Below, piece by piece: positions 1-9,160 of a stretch of 64,000 nt of DNA. A program made the translations under genes and the position numbers. How positions within the stretch are numbered: the first letter of the stretch is position 1; each line of letters opens with the position of its first letter. The DNA is from Leptolyngbya sp. NIES-3755 (GTDB taxonomy: Bacteria; Cyanobacteriota; Cyanobacteriia; Leptolyngbyales; Leptolyngbyaceae), in NCBI GenBank assembly GCA_001548435.1, contig AP017308.1, positions 3,233,030-3,297,029 of the forward strand, given 5' to 3'. Under the pieces are notes generated by a model. That model saw nothing but the letters and a program-made list of their open reading frames with translations, did no database searches and was not told where the DNA came from.

Positions 1-1437
1 CATCAATTCCCGCTGAGACAAGCCCCGCAATACGAGATCCTGACCTTGCCAGCGAGCTTCGATCAGTCCCGTATCAGCGAGCGATCGCCATCTTGGATCA
101 TGCGTAATTGCATCCGGTAATGTAATCGTGACAACCGTTCCAAACTCGGTTAATTCCCCTTCGTAAGTGGTATCTGGGGGTGCAGGTTGCAGGAATGTTT
201 CCCCGATCGGTAATTCAACTAAGCTTCCCGATGCGGGTGAATGCAGATGATAGCGATTGTGCAATTCATCTAATCCGGTCAAGTCTGCGAGATAGTTCGG
301 ATCGCCGTGAACAAAGATGACGTGCTGTGGACGTAAATTGTGAATGAATTGCGTTGTACTGGCTCCATCACAATGCTGAGCTAATACATACGTTTCGATA
401 TCGTACTCTGGTGCAATCTCGATCAAGCCTTCTTCTAAATGATGCGGGAGTAGAATCAGCCAGGGTTCTGGGCTATCTTCGCAAAATTCTTGCCAATCGA
501 TCGAGAAATCCGTCAGCACTACACAAGGTGATTCACTTACGAGCGATCGCTGTTCTGGATGCAATCTTCGGACTCTTGGACGCACTCGATCGTCCCAAAA
601 TAACGATTGATGTTTCGCAAAATTCTGAACTGAAGCGGGTAGATGCGGTAATAGTTCCAAATACGCATCACAACCAGAGGCGACTGTTCCATCAACCCAA
701 ATATCAAGATCCCGTCCAGTGAATAAATGGTGACTTCGGAGCAACATTAAGAGTTCTTGTCCGAGTCCGACCATTGGAAGCGGGAGGAGAATGGATTGTC
801 GATCGCTGAGTGCTCGACTAATTCTTTCCGCAATCTGATTTTCTTGCTGTCTTCGATGTGGAAATCTCGCGGTTCCGTAAGTTCCTTCCACAATTACGAC
901 ATCTGGACGCAATCCGCGCAATTCTTCTAATCGCAAGCCTTCAACTAATCGCGAATTGGATAAAAAGAAATCTCCGGTGTAAAGAATCGAATACGATCGA
1001 CCTTCTCGCGGTGTGTAAGTTAAAAGAATTGCAGCCGCACCTGGAAGATGACCTGCGGGAAACAGTTCAGCCGTCAGACCATCCTGAAACTCAACAGGCG
1101 ATCGCCACGGAAGCGCATGAACAAACTGAGGAATCCGTCCCGGTTCATCAAGCCAATTCAGCGGTAAAAGCTGCGTTGTTACTTCACTCGCATAAATCGG
1201 CAACTGCGGAAATGTGCGATGCAAACTGAGCAATCCTTGAGCATGATCCGAATGGGCATGACTGCACAGCACAACATCTGCGGGCGCAGACAGTTCTGAA
1301 CCTTCATCACCTGAAAGCGCAGACAAATCCGACAGCCCACAATCCAGCAGGATTCGGTAAGGACCCATCCGAACCAGAAGGCAAACTCCTTCATCGCTGT
1401 GTCCTGAACCGTAAGGGAAACACTCCAATTGCGTCAC
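1..1437 (-). CDS. Beta-CASP metallo-beta-lactamase RNA-processing nuclease, cut off at window edge
   Basis: 479 residues are visible and the stop lies beyond base 1. The metal-binding motif HAHSDH is at residues 60-65, followed by a GHLPGA histidine block, a YTGDF aspartate segment and, late in the protein, a histidine in IFVHGDP. This arrangement is that of beta-CASP/CPSF-type metallo-beta-lactamases, which cleave RNA with two zinc ions. The start is GTG: an in-frame TAG lies 12 bases upstream of it and AGGGTGGA serves as ribosome-binding site. The upstream neighbour on this strand is the small NdhP-like gene. The family is clear; the exact RNA target cannot be told. Confidence 0.88.
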   Translation of the reverse strand, partial: MTQLECFPYGSGHSDEGVCLLVRMGPYRILLDCGLSDLSALSGDEGSELSAPADVVLCSHAHSDHAQGLLSLHRTFPQLPIYASEVTTQLLPLNWLDEPGRIPQFVHALPWRSPVEFQDGLTAELFPAGHLPGAAAILLTYTPREGRSYSILYTGDFFLSNSRLVEGLRLEELRGLRPDVVIVEGTYGTARFPHRRQQENQIAERISRALSDRQSILLPLPMVGLGQELLMLLRSHHLFTGRDLDIWVDGTVASGCDAYLELLPHLPASVQNFAKHQSLFWDDRVRPRVRRLHPEQRSLVSESPCVVLTDFSIDWQEFCEDSPEPWLILLPHHLEEGLIEIAPEYDIETYVLAQHCDGASTTQFIHNLRPQHVIFVHGDPNYLADLTGLDELHNRYHLHSPASGSLVELPIGETFLQPAPPDTTYEGELTEFGTVVTITLPDAITHDPRWRSLADTGLIEARWQGQDLVLRGLSQRELM

Positions 1438-1536
1438 GAATCCACCCTAGTGAAACTCAGAATTCATCCAAACCGAATTCGGATTTCGAGGATGGGGAAT
1501 TCAGTCTACCTCGATTTCCGCATTCGAGGGTCTATT

Positions 1537-1659
1537 TTAGTGCGCGGAACCGTTGCCATGATAGTTATCGGTATCATAAAAACCATTGCGCGTTCCGAAG
1601 AATAAACAAGCGACGGTGAAAACGCCAGACAGTACGAGAAGAACGAGTTTTACATCCAT
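1537..1659 (-). CDS. ndhP: 40-residue single-pass membrane peptide, probable NDH-1 subunit NdhP
   Basis: The peptide starts MDVKLVLLVLSGVFTVACLF, one hydrophobic helix, and ends in a polar tail GTRNGFYDTDNYHGNGSAH. This length, single N-terminal helix and RNGFYDTD...GNGSAH tail fit my recollection of cyanobacterial NdhP, a small subunit that stabilises the large photosynthetic NDH-1 complex in the thylakoid membrane. An AAAAAGG stretch about 10 bases upstream of the ATG can act as ribosome-binding site. It stands alone, 99 bases upstream of the beta-CASP gene. The assignment is from memory of the family, not from an alignment; another small photosynthetic membrane subunit is the alternative. 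Confidence 0.6.
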   Translation of the reverse strand: MDVKLVLLVLSGVFTVACLFFGTRNGFYDTDNYHGNGSAH

Positions 1660-1867
1660 AACTGACTACCTTTTTGATTCCAGTGTACAAGCGCGACAAT
1701 ACGAACTGATGCTACAAATCTTGAACAATCCTAAAGCCGGATTGCTATTAGGTTAAAAAATCACAGATTGATCTTAGATTCTCCCAAGGGTAGAAGTAAC
1801 AGTGCTTTTGCTTTGTCAAAAGTTAGATAAAGATTCGCGATCGTGCTGTCAAAGCGATCGCACTACT

Positions 1868-2353
1868 TCATTGAGGTTTGATGAGTTGACCTCGATCGGT
1901 AAATCTCACAGATTTAATTCTCAGTGCTGGATTCTGCGTCAAGGTTCGACGCACACTGCCAAACAATGCTAACTGTTCGCAATTTGCTAAAGAAGTCAGC
2001 GATCGACGTGCATTCGGAATCGGACGAAAATCAACGGTTGCGACTCCTGATTTCACTCGCACTCGATAGCCCGCCACATCTAGACTTTCGCTATTGGCTT
2101 TCTCTAACGTTTTCGCGATCGCTTGTGTCACAGGTTGATTTGCTGGAACCGCTGCTTTGGTTGCCACAAATCGATTGCACTGATTATCTAGCTGAAAAAC
2201 ATTAACCGCGATCGTCTTTCCTTTAGGTTTAGGAGACGGAGTTGGAGACGCTGCCATCGGAGAAGGAGACACTTCGATCCGAATCGGTTCGGGAGAGCGA
2301 CAGCCGCTCAGTATAAAAAAGACCAAATTGAAAATGAGAAACCCTCGAAGCAT
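1868..2353 (-). CDS. GerMN-domain lipoprotein
   Basis: 161 residues. The N-terminus is a lipoprotein signal (hydrophobic stretch, then the lipobox LSGC at about residues 15-18), followed by a Pro/Ser-rich linker to about residue 45. The rest matches the GerMN (sporulation and germination) fold: a beta strand after the linker, the helix VTQAIAKTLEKAN, the pattern GVATVDF, and a final strand IKSVRFTDRGQ. In cyanobacteria these are envelope-anchored proteins of unsettled function. It is flanked by non-coding DNA on both sides and divergent from mgtE. Placement in the family is fairly safe; no specific role can be given. Confidence 0.75.
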   Translation of the reverse strand: MLRGFLIFNLVFFILSGCRSPEPIRIEVSPSPMAASPTPSPKPKGKTIAVNVFQLDNQCNRFVATKAAVPANQPVTQAIAKTLEKANSESLDVAGYRVRVKSGVATVDFRPIPNARRSLTSLANCEQLALFGSVRRTLTQNPALRIKSVRFTDRGQLIKPQ

Positions 2354-2653
2354 TTGAGTTGAAACTTTTCCTGTTTTTGAATTACGTACTCGAAAGAGGA
2401 ACTATACCAACTAGGGTAGACCATCGATCGAGTTCGCTTACGCCAAAAGACGGGATTTTCCGCTCTGTGTTCTCGGAAACATTGTGAAAATTCAGTTTCA
2501 GGAGTAGCATGGAACCAGCGATGCCCACTAGGGGTATTGATGTTGCGTTCTTACACATTCATGGACGAAGTCCATTTATCCAATACAGCAAACCTTTCCT
2601 AGCGCGGATGCCTCTGGTCTTCTGGCGCGAGGAAGATCGAGGAGGAAAGTTAA
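2354..2653. other. Divergent intergenic region upstream of mgtE
   Basis: 300 bases between the GerMN lipoprotein gene and mgtE. It holds a perfect 6-bp hairpin with a GAA loop (2561-2575, ATGGAC/GTCCAT) about 80 bases before mgtE, and the strong Shine-Dalgarno GAGGAGGAAAG just before the mgtE ATG. I see no clear sigma-70 promoter and cannot match the M-box magnesium riboswitch. Confidence 0.5.
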
Positions 2654-4006
2654 ATGCTGACTCAAGATAGTCGAGCAACGCTCGCGGGTGTCTCGGATTT
2701 AAACCGTTTAAAGCTGGAACTCAATGAACTGCCTGCGATCGATGTGGGCGATTACATTACAGAACTCGAACCCGAACAGCGGGCGATTACCTTTCGCTTG
2801 TTAAATAAAACTCAAGCGACGGATGTGTTTGAGTATTTGCCGCCTGAAGTGCGAGAATCGCTCATTGGCTCACTGCAAAATATTCAAGTGCGTCATATTG
2901 TTGAATCGATGCGCCCGGACGATCGAGCCGAATTGTTCGATGAGTTGCCCGCTGGAATCGTTAAGCGTCTAGTTCAACAACTCAGCCCCGAAGAACGGCA
3001 AGCAACTGCAACGATTCTAGGGTATGCCGAAGGAACCGCTGGTCGGGTAATGACCACGGAATATGTACGATTGCGGGAAGGTTTGACTGTTGGCGAAGCC
3101 CTGAACAAGATTCGATTGGCTGACCGAGATAAGGAGACCATTTACTACGCTTATGTGACCGACAATAATCGGAAACTCAAGCAGGTTGTCTCTTTGCGGC
3201 AGTTGGTCTTCTCGATTCCGGATACGAAGATCGAGAATATTGGTAGCGATCGCGTCATTCGAGCGCGGACTGATATGCAGCAAGAAGAAGTGGCGCAACT
3301 GATGAAGCGCTATGATTTGCTGGCAGTTCCGGTGGTCGATCGAGAAGATCGCTTGGTCGGAATCATCACCGTCGATGATGTGGTCGATATTCTGGAACAA
3401 GAAGCGACCGAAGATATTCAAAAACTTGCGGGTGGTGGTGGAGATGAATCTTCGCTTTCAACCCCATTGGAAAAGCTCCGAAATCGTGTGCCGTGGCTAC
3501 TTGGAATCATGGGACTTTACATCGGAGCTTCTAGCGCAATTTCGCCATTTCAATCCACGATCGCAGCAGTTCCGGTGTTAGCTGTGATCATGCCATTGTT
3601 CTCGAATACGGGTGGGACAGTGGGAATTCAAGCTCTGACTGTGACCATTCGATCGCTCGGTGTCGGAGAAGTGACCTCAAAAGACACGATGAGAATTCTC
3701 AGAAAGGAACTGCTCGCAGGACTGGGAACGGCTCTGGCGCTAGGAATTACGATGTTTATCTTGTCGCTGATTTGGACAAAGCCAGAGGAAAGATGGGTTG
3801 GAGTGGTTGCCGCGATCGTCATGGCAACGAATAGCTTAGTTGCAGTGACATTAGGAACTTTACTACCGATGGGATTGAAGCAATTGAAGCTCGATCCGGC
3901 TTTGGTGAGTGGTCCTTTAGTCACGACTTTGCTCGATTCGATCGGCTTTATCACGTTCTTGACGCTGATTACATTTAGCATCAATGTGTTGAAACTTGCA
4001 ACTTAG
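2654..4006 (+). CDS. mgtE: Magnesium transporter MgtE
   Basis: 450 residues, the usual MgtE length. The order is an N-terminal alpha-helical superhelical domain (about 1-130, with LLNKTQATDVFEYL and MRPDDRAELFDELP repeats), two CBS domains (about 135-255, including MKRYDLLAVPVVDREDRLVG), then five membrane segments from about residue 278 to the end. The conserved NTGGTVGIQ and ATNSLVAV segments of the pore-lining helices are present. MgtE is a homodimeric Mg2+ channel of the plasma membrane, gated by Mg2+ bound to the cytosolic domains. A very strong ribosome-binding site precedes the ATG. NurA and kinase genes follow with 33-34 base gaps. Confidence 0.95.
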   Translation: MLTQDSRATLAGVSDLNRLKLELNELPAIDVGDYITELEPEQRAITFRLLNKTQATDVFEYLPPEVRESLIGSLQNIQVRHIVESMRPDDRAELFDELPAGIVKRLVQQLSPEERQATATILGYAEGTAGRVMTTEYVRLREGLTVGEALNKIRLADRDKETIYYAYVTDNNRKLKQVVSLRQLVFSIPDTKIENIGSDRVIRARTDMQQEEVAQLMKRYDLLAVPVVDREDRLVGIITVDDVVDILEQEATEDIQKLAGGGGDESSLSTPLEKLRNRVPWLLGIMGLYIGASSAISPFQSTIAAVPVLAVIMPLFSNTGGTVGIQALTVTIRSLGVGEVTSKDTMRILRKELLAGLGTALALGITMFILSLIWTKPEERWVGVVAAIVMATNSLVAVTLGTLLPMGLKQLKLDPALVSGPLVTTLLDSIGFITFLTLITFSINVLKLAT

Positions 4007-4040
4007 GCTCTAGGATTAAGGGTAGTTCATCCGCTCTCTT

Positions 4041-5222
4041 ATGTTAGATCTGACAAAGCTTGCTCAACAGATGCAGGGAATTAGCCAACAGTTGACGCTA
4101 GAGGCAACCGCGACTCGGCAAAGACTCGATCGAGCAAGATTGCTCATGGCACAAGCGCACGATCGACAATCCGAATTGGTTCAAGCTCACGAACTTTGGC
4201 GCGATCGATTAAGCTTCACTGCTGCAATCCCGATCGAACCTTTGGACACTCGAATCGAGATTGATTCGGCTCCCGCTGCTCATACGGTGATTGCAACGGA
4301 TGGTTCTCAAATTGCACCGAGCCATCACGAAATTGCATATTGCTATTTGATCAATGTGGGACGGATCATTCTGCATTACGGACAGAGTAAATTACCGTTG
4401 TTGGATAGCTTGCCGGAAGTGTTCTATCGTCCTGAAGACCTCTATGTTTCGCGGCAATGGGGCATTCGGACTGAGGAATGGATGGGCTATCAGCGAACCG
4501 CATTAGAGGCGCAAATTCTGGCAGAACTGGGACAAGCTTTGAGCGATGAAATGACTGCGCCCACAATTTCATTAGTTGATGGATCTTTGATTTACTGGTT
4601 TTTGGAACAGATGCCAGCGGAAGGACGCGATCGCATTCTCACCCCAATTTTGGCAGCATGGGATCAATTAAGAGCGATCGACATTCCGCTAGTCGGTTAC
4701 ATTAGTGCTTCTAGAAGCGGTGAAGCGATGAACTTTTTACGGCTTCAAAGCTGTGCTTATCTGGCTCCCGATTGTGTGAGCCACTGTAGTGAAGTTCGCG
4801 ATCGAGCACCTTGCCAAGTGTTAGACCCGCTCAAAGATGCTGCGATCTGGGGAATGTTGCTACAGCCTGGAGAGCGAAGCCCTTTGTGGAAAAGCTCGGC
4901 GCGGATTCAGGAATTCTATGGCGATCATGCAGTTCATTTTTGCTATGTGAATGTAGGAAGTGAAATTGCACGGGTGGAAGTTCCAGCTTGGGTCGCGAAA
5001 GATTCAGTGATGTTGAATTCTGCATTGAGTTTAGTACTGGCTCAGGTGCAGAAAGGCTATGGATATCCAGTAGCATTGGCGGAAGCGCATAATCAGGCTG
5101 TGGTTAGAGGAGGCGATCGTGCTCGATTTTTTGGCTTGCTTGAACAACAGATGATCAAAGCAGGCTTACGAAATGTGGGAACTTCTTACAAAGAAGCCCG
5201 GAAACGCGGCAGCATTGCTTGA
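4041..5222 (+). CDS. nurA: NurA-domain DNA repair nuclease
   Basis: 393 residues. A helical N-terminus (1-60) leads to the NurA nuclease fold: VIATDGSQIAPSHHEIAY gives the first metal-binding aspartate (D87), and a second LVDGSLIYWFLEQ segment sits near residue 180. NurA proteins are 5'-3' exo/endonucleases that in archaea act with the HerA helicase in end resection. No herA is nearby, which is common in cyanobacteria where NurA stands alone. The gene begins 34 bases after mgtE and is followed after 33 bases by the kinase, so the three may be co-transcribed although their functions do not obviously connect. Confidence 0.85.
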   Translation: MLDLTKLAQQMQGISQQLTLEATATRQRLDRARLLMAQAHDRQSELVQAHELWRDRLSFTAAIPIEPLDTRIEIDSAPAAHTVIATDGSQIAPSHHEIAYCYLINVGRIILHYGQSKLPLLDSLPEVFYRPEDLYVSRQWGIRTEEWMGYQRTALEAQILAELGQALSDEMTAPTISLVDGSLIYWFLEQMPAEGRDRILTPILAAWDQLRAIDIPLVGYISASRSGEAMNFLRLQSCAYLAPDCVSHCSEVRDRAPCQVLDPLKDAAIWGMLLQPGERSPLWKSSARIQEFYGDHAVHFCYVNVGSEIARVEVPAWVAKDSVMLNSALSLVLAQVQKGYGYPVALAEAHNQAVVRGGDRARFFGLLEQQMIKAGLRNVGTSYKEARKRGSIA

Positions 5223-5255
5223 TGTCTGATTCAGACGATTCTCGGAGAGCTAAAG

Positions 5256-7082
5256 ATGATCGGACAGATTCTTGGCGATCGCTATGAGTTGCAGACACAA
5301 TTGGGAAAAAGAGCAGGTCGCCAGACTTTTCTAGCCTGCGATCGCGACATTCAATCTCTTGTAGTCGTCAAACTTGTAAGCTTCAGTTCAGACTTTACTT
5401 GGGATGATCTGAAGTTGTTCGAGCGTGAGGCAGAAACACTAAAGTCGCTGAATCATCCTGCGATTCCTTGTTATCTCGACTTTTTTGAAGTTCCAGAACA
5501 TCAAGGGTTTGCACTGATACAAAGTTATGTCGAGGGACGATCGCTGCAAGACCATCTGCAATCGGGTCGATCGTTTTCTGAAGACGATCATCCTGCGATT
5601 CCTTGTTATCTCGACTTTTTTGAAGTTCCAGAACATCAAGGGTTTGCACTGATACAAAGTTATGTCGAGGGACGATCGCTGCAAGACCATCTGCAATCGG
5701 GTCGATCGTTTTCTGAAGACGAGTTGCGAGAACTGGCGGAATCTCTTTTGGAAGTGCTGTGTTATTTGCACGATCGCAATCCCAGTGTCATTCATCGCGA
5801 TATCAAACCGAGTAACATCCTTTTGGCAGATCGTTCTGGTCATTCAGTTGGACAGCCTTATCTCGTGGATTTTGGTTCTGTTCAGACTTTGGCAGCGCAT
5901 GATAGTGGAACGATTACGATCGTTGGGACTTACGGCTACATGGCTCCCGAACAGTTTGGGGGACGGGCGACTCCAGCAGCAGATTTATATGGATTGGGAG
6001 CGACACTAATTTATCTCGCGACTGGGCATCATCCGGCTGACATTCCTCAAATCGCACTCCGACTACAGTTCCAATCGCTAACAACTTTAAGCCCAGAATT
6101 TAGCGCATGGCTGGCTCGAATGGTTGAACCAGGACTAAATGAGCGCTTCCCGTCCGCAGAAGTGGCATTACGATCGCTGCGTTGTCCCGAAAAAATTCTA
6201 GCTCCCACTCCCAAACCAAATGAAACTCAAATCAGATTGCATGTTACGCCAACCCGCTTAAAGATTGAGCTTCCAAGAAGAGAGAAGTTTCCCGCCTTTG
6301 CGATGGGACTGCTTTTGGGGATTGGAGCGATGTTTGCTTCGACTCAACCGATCATTACGGGAGTCTGTTTTGGGCTGGTTAGTGCGATCGTGGCATTGCA
6401 CCTAACCTCAAGAAAGCGACTTCTCCTGACTAGAGAGCAAATCTCGCTTCAGATTCCCGGATTCCTGAGCTTTCCGATTCAGCCAATCCCGTCAAGTCCA
6501 ACGCACAAAATTACCGGTCTTGAATGCTATGTCAACGGATCGGCGGGTTCGCTCAGAATTTGGGCAGGAACTTGGGGCTATGAACTGGGCAAACACGAAT
6601 GGCTATCGATCGAGGAAGCAAAATGGCTCTCAGATGCGGTGGGACAATGGCTAGAGCGACCGATCCGATTTCTGTCACCTGCGTCTGAGGTTGATCGAAG
6701 CTCGATCGAGTTACCAATTCTGAAGCGACAGAGCACAGTCCCAAAGCCTTCCGAAACTCGAATTATTCTGATGAAGCGCCCAAATTGGCTAGATGTCGTG
6801 ATTCCAAATCGCTTAGAAGATCATACGCGCCTTTACATTGATCACGAGCAGATCACGTTCGCTTCTGCATCACAGCAAGATCCACCGCCTAGTATGCGGC
6901 AAGCCATTACTTATCTAGAATTGGTCGAAGAGGAATCTTACTCGCTTCTGAAAGTGTGGACGGACAGAAGGTGTTATGAGTTGGGAACAGAGGCTTCACT
7001 TTCGTTAGAAGAAGGGCGATGGCTTGCAGCGGAACTGAGTGAATGGTTGAAAGTGCCGATTCGATCGACAACTGAACAGTAG
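5256..7082 (+). CDS. Serine/threonine protein kinase with an internal 45-residue duplication
   Basis: 608 residues. The kinase domain shows the beta-3 lysine in VVVKL (K39), HRDIKPSN (H180-R181-D182), DFG (205-207) and APEQF. A cytoplasmic tail follows, then two hydrophobic segments at about 347-386 and a C-terminal part with two similar blocks (ITGLECYVN...YELGKHEWLS and ITYLELVEE...YELGTEASLS). The odd point is an exact tandem copy of residues 67-111 between the alphaC helix and the alphaD region, so strands beta-4 and beta-5 and the hinge occur twice. Without it the protein would be 563 residues. The catalytic residues remain in frame, but activity is uncertain. The ATG follows CGGAGAGC. 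Confidence 0.92.
   Translation: MIGQILGDRYELQTQLGKRAGRQTFLACDRDIQSLVVVKLVSFSSDFTWDDLKLFEREAETLKSLNHPAIPCYLDFFEVPEHQGFALIQSYVEGRSLQDHLQSGRSFSEDDHPAIPCYLDFFEVPEHQGFALIQSYVEGRSLQDHLQSGRSFSEDELRELAESLLEVLCYLHDRNPSVIHRDIKPSNILLADRSGHSVGQPYLVDFGSVQTLAAHDSGTITIVGTYGYMAPEQFGGRATPAADLYGLGATLIYLATGHHPADIPQIALRLQFQSLTTLSPEFSAWLARMVEPGLNERFPSAEVALRSLRCPEKILAPTPKPNETQIRLHVTPTRLKIELPRREKFPAFAMGLLLGIGAMFASTQPIITGVCFGLVSAIVALHLTSRKRLLLTREQISLQIPGFLSFPIQPIPSSPTHKITGLECYVNGSAGSLRIWAGTWGYELGKHEWLSIEEAKWLSDAVGQWLERPIRFLSPASEVDRSSIELPILKRQSTVPKPSETRIILMKRPNWLDVVIPNRLEDHTRLYIDHEQITFASASQQDPPPSMRQAITYLELVEEESYSLLKVWTDRRCYELGTEASLSLEEGRWLAAELSEWLKVPIRSTTEQ
5452..5722 (+). repeat. Exact 135-bp tandem duplication inside the kinase gene
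   Basis: Bases 5452-5587 and 5587-5722 are identical at an offset of 135 bases, with mismatches at once on both sides (5451 versus 5586, 5588 versus 5723). 135 is 45 codons, so the frame is kept. The unit covers the kinase segment from HPAIPCYLDFFEV to GRSFSED. Zero divergence points to a very recent event or an assembly artefact. Confidence 0.97.
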
Positions 7083-7091
7083 CATTCTCAC

Positions 7092-7487
7092 TCAGTCATT
7101 AGATCCGAATTCCTCTAACAATTCAATTGCTCGATCTGCCTGTGCAGTCGGAACAAAAAGATGATCATGGTAGTAAGCTGAAATCGCATTCACACTCATT
7201 CCATGTTCAGCCAGTTTTTGAGAGATTGCTGCTAGAAATCCAACGGCATCTAGGCTGGAATGAACAGATAGTGTGATCATGCGAAACACAGAAGCATAAG
7301 GAATGTTTTCTCGATCGGCAATTTCTCGATCGAGGATCAAGGTCAGCCCTTCCTCTTCTCGAAACATCCCGATCGGATTGAGTCTGAACCAATCCTCAGA
7401 ACTAACGCTGCAAAAAACAAACTCACCCTGTTGCAACACAGGATTCATCGATTGCAGCAGCGTTGTTAAATCGGTTTCTCCACTCAC
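7092..7487 (-). CDS. ACT-domain protein
   Basis: 131 residues. The N-terminal half has the pattern PVLQQGEFVFCSV...EEEGLTLILDREIAD, the C-terminal half MITLSVHSSLDAVGFLAAI...LAEHGMSVNAISAYYHDHLFVP, the usual ACT-type ligand-binding layout. Such short ACT proteins are thought to bind amino acids, but none has a settled role in cyanobacteria. Its ATG overlaps the wecB stop codon by four bases (ATGA), so translation is coupled to wecB. It is convergent with the kinase gene with a 9-base gap and no obvious terminator between. Confidence 0.8.
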   Translation of the reverse strand: MSGETDLTTLLQSMNPVLQQGEFVFCSVSSEDWFRLNPIGMFREEEGLTLILDREIADRENIPYASVFRMITLSVHSSLDAVGFLAAISQKLAEHGMSVNAISAYYHDHLFVPTAQADRAIELLEEFGSND

Positions 7488-8599
7488 TTGGATAGATACT
7501 GTTCGACGATTTGAACAATTCGCTCAGAAGCTAAGCCATCTCCGAAGGGACTGACAGCATTTGCCATTGTTTGATAAGCGATCGGACTACTCAACAATTC
7601 ACCCGCTTCTTTCAAGATATTGTCCGAGTTCGTTCCAATCAATTTCGCAGTTCCCGCCATCACTGCTTCCGGTCGCTCGGTCGTTTCTCGCAGTACCAAT
7701 ACAGGTTTACCCAAGCTCGGTGCTTCTTCTTGAATACCACCTGAATCGGTTAACAATAGATAGCAGCGCTTCATTGCTCCCACTAAATCGGTGTAGTCCA
7801 ATGGTTCCGTTAAGAACACTCTTGGATGATCACCAAGAATTGCAGTTAATGGCTCTCGAACAGTTGGATTTCGATGCAGGGGAAGTAGTAAAGCTGTATC
7901 TTCAAACTGAGTTAGAACTTTGAGAAATCCTTGAGCAATATCTTCGAGCGGTTGCCCCCAGTTTTCGCGGCGATGAACTGTTGCCAAAATGGTGCGGTAC
8001 TTTGACCAATCGAGACCGGGAATTTCGCAGGGTGGATTACGATCGGCAACGGTCAAAAGCGCATCGATCACGGTATTTCCAGTTTGATGAATCTCACCTA
8101 ACACGCCCGATCGCTCTAAATTTTGAACGGATAACGCAGTGGGCGCAAAATGAAGCTGCGTAATCTGCGAAACTAACCGCCGATTCGCCTCTTCAGGATA
8201 AGGATTGAACACATTCTCAGTTCGCAATCCCCCTTCAACGTGACCGACTGGAATCTTTTGATAGAACGCAGCCAGAGCCGCAGCAAAAGCCGTCGTCGTG
8301 TCTCCTTGAACTAGAACCATTCGCGGCTGGAGTTGTTGAAAGAGTTCCTCTAATCCGCGCAGTGCCCAGCAGGTGATATCTGTCAGCGTTTGCTTCGGTT
8401 GCATAATCGCCAAATCATGCTGCGTTGACAGATCAAACAGTTGCATCACTTGATCCACCATTTCGCGGTGTTGACCGGTTAGAACAATTTGAGTGTCGAA
8501 AATCGGCGATCGCTGAAACGCCTGAATCACCGGAGCCATCTTAATCGCTTCGGGGCGGGTTCCTACAATCAGACAAACGGGAATCGGCAACTTTAGCAT
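7484..8599 (-). CDS. wecB: UDP-N-acetylglucosamine 2-epimerase (non-hydrolysing)
   Basis: 371 residues, the usual length. It interconverts UDP-GlcNAc and UDP-ManNAc, feeding polysaccharide synthesis. Family motifs are in place: GTRPEAIKMAPV (13-24), HVEGGLRT (120-127), PEEANRR (135-141), TVHRREN (207-213) and DSGGIQEE (285-292), covering the catalytic acidic residues and the histidine of the UDP site. The stop overlaps the start of the ACT-protein gene by four bases. The start is ATG and the next gene upstream is separated from it by a strong terminator, so wecB has its own promoter within about 130 bases. Confidence 0.95.
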   Translation of the reverse strand: MLKLPIPVCLIVGTRPEAIKMAPVIQAFQRSPIFDTQIVLTGQHREMVDQVMQLFDLSTQHDLAIMQPKQTLTDITCWALRGLEELFQQLQPRMVLVQGDTTTAFAAALAAFYQKIPVGHVEGGLRTENVFNPYPEEANRRLVSQITQLHFAPTALSVQNLERSGVLGEIHQTGNTVIDALLTVADRNPPCEIPGLDWSKYRTILATVHRRENWGQPLEDIAQGFLKVLTQFEDTALLLPLHRNPTVREPLTAILGDHPRVFLTEPLDYTDLVGAMKRCYLLLTDSGGIQEEAPSLGKPVLVLRETTERPEAVMAGTAKLIGTNSDNILKEAGELLSSPIAYQTMANAVSPFGDGLASERIVQIVEQYLSK

Positions 8600-8730
8600 C
8601 GGAACTCACCAAACAACAAGGAACAATCCAGTTTTCTATTTTGACCGTAAAAATCCGGAGCATCGCTCACTCATCATAATTCGGGATTTCGCGTAGAAAT
8701 AGAGTTAAGAAATGTGAAGTTGATTCTCAT

Positions 8731-8755
8731 AAAAAAGCCCGACCGAAGCCGGGGG
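8731..8755 (-). terminator. Rho-independent terminator with a UUCG loop
   Basis: On the minus strand CCCGGC-TTCG-GTCGGG forms a six-pair stem (one G-U pair) followed by CTTTTTT. It lies just downstream of the membrane-protein gene at 8786 and before the wecB start, so it ends the former transcript. Confidence 0.9.
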
Positions 8756-8785
8756 AGTCAGACCAGTTCACCGAATGACAAATTT

Positions 8786-9160
8786 TTATTCGCTAAGTTC
8801 GCAGGTCAGCGGGCAGGACGCATACACCGAGGTGTGCAGCGGATTTTCTTTGCCACCTAACCAGCGCAGGAACTCAACTTCTTGAGGATGGATACCTTTG
8901 GAAGTTAACCAAGCCGAGGCAAACATAATGCCGAACGCATGGACACCAATCACAAAAGCAGAAACGAATAAAATCGAGCTAAAGGGCAAGATTGCGTTTA
9001 GAACAAATGCCGCGAAAGCACTCAGCGAGACAACCAAAATAAACATTGGAAATCCGACCACAATCATGCAGACAGTCAACGTAAATACCCAGACCGAGAA
9101 GCTTTTAAAGTTAAATAAGATAGCGGAACTTTCCAGGCTTTGACTGTTTGCCAAGGTCAT
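8786..9160 (-). CDS. Small membrane protein of unknown function
   Basis: 124 residues. Two long hydrophobic stretches (about 22-56, VWVFTLTVCMIVVGFPMFIL onward, and about 59-85, LPFSSILFVSAFVIGVHAFG) are followed by a polar tail with the motif GIHPQEVEFLRWLGGKENP and two cysteines near the end. I do not recognise the family. The ATG at 9160 is preferred because AGGAG stands seven bases before it; a GTG directly upstream is the alternative. It has its own terminator at 8731-8755, so it is probably monocistronic and well expressed. Confidence 0.75.
   Translation of the reverse strand: MTLANSQSLESSAILFNFKSFSVWVFTLTVCMIVVGFPMFILVVSLSAFAAFVLNAILPFSSILFVSAFVIGVHAFGIMFASAWLTSKGIHPQEVEFLRWLGGKENPLHTSVYASCPLTCELSE

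Noticed and set aside
2521-2653. M-box magnesium riboswitch upstream of mgtE
   Set aside because: Only one short hairpin is visible; the conserved M-box helices and loops could not be matched.
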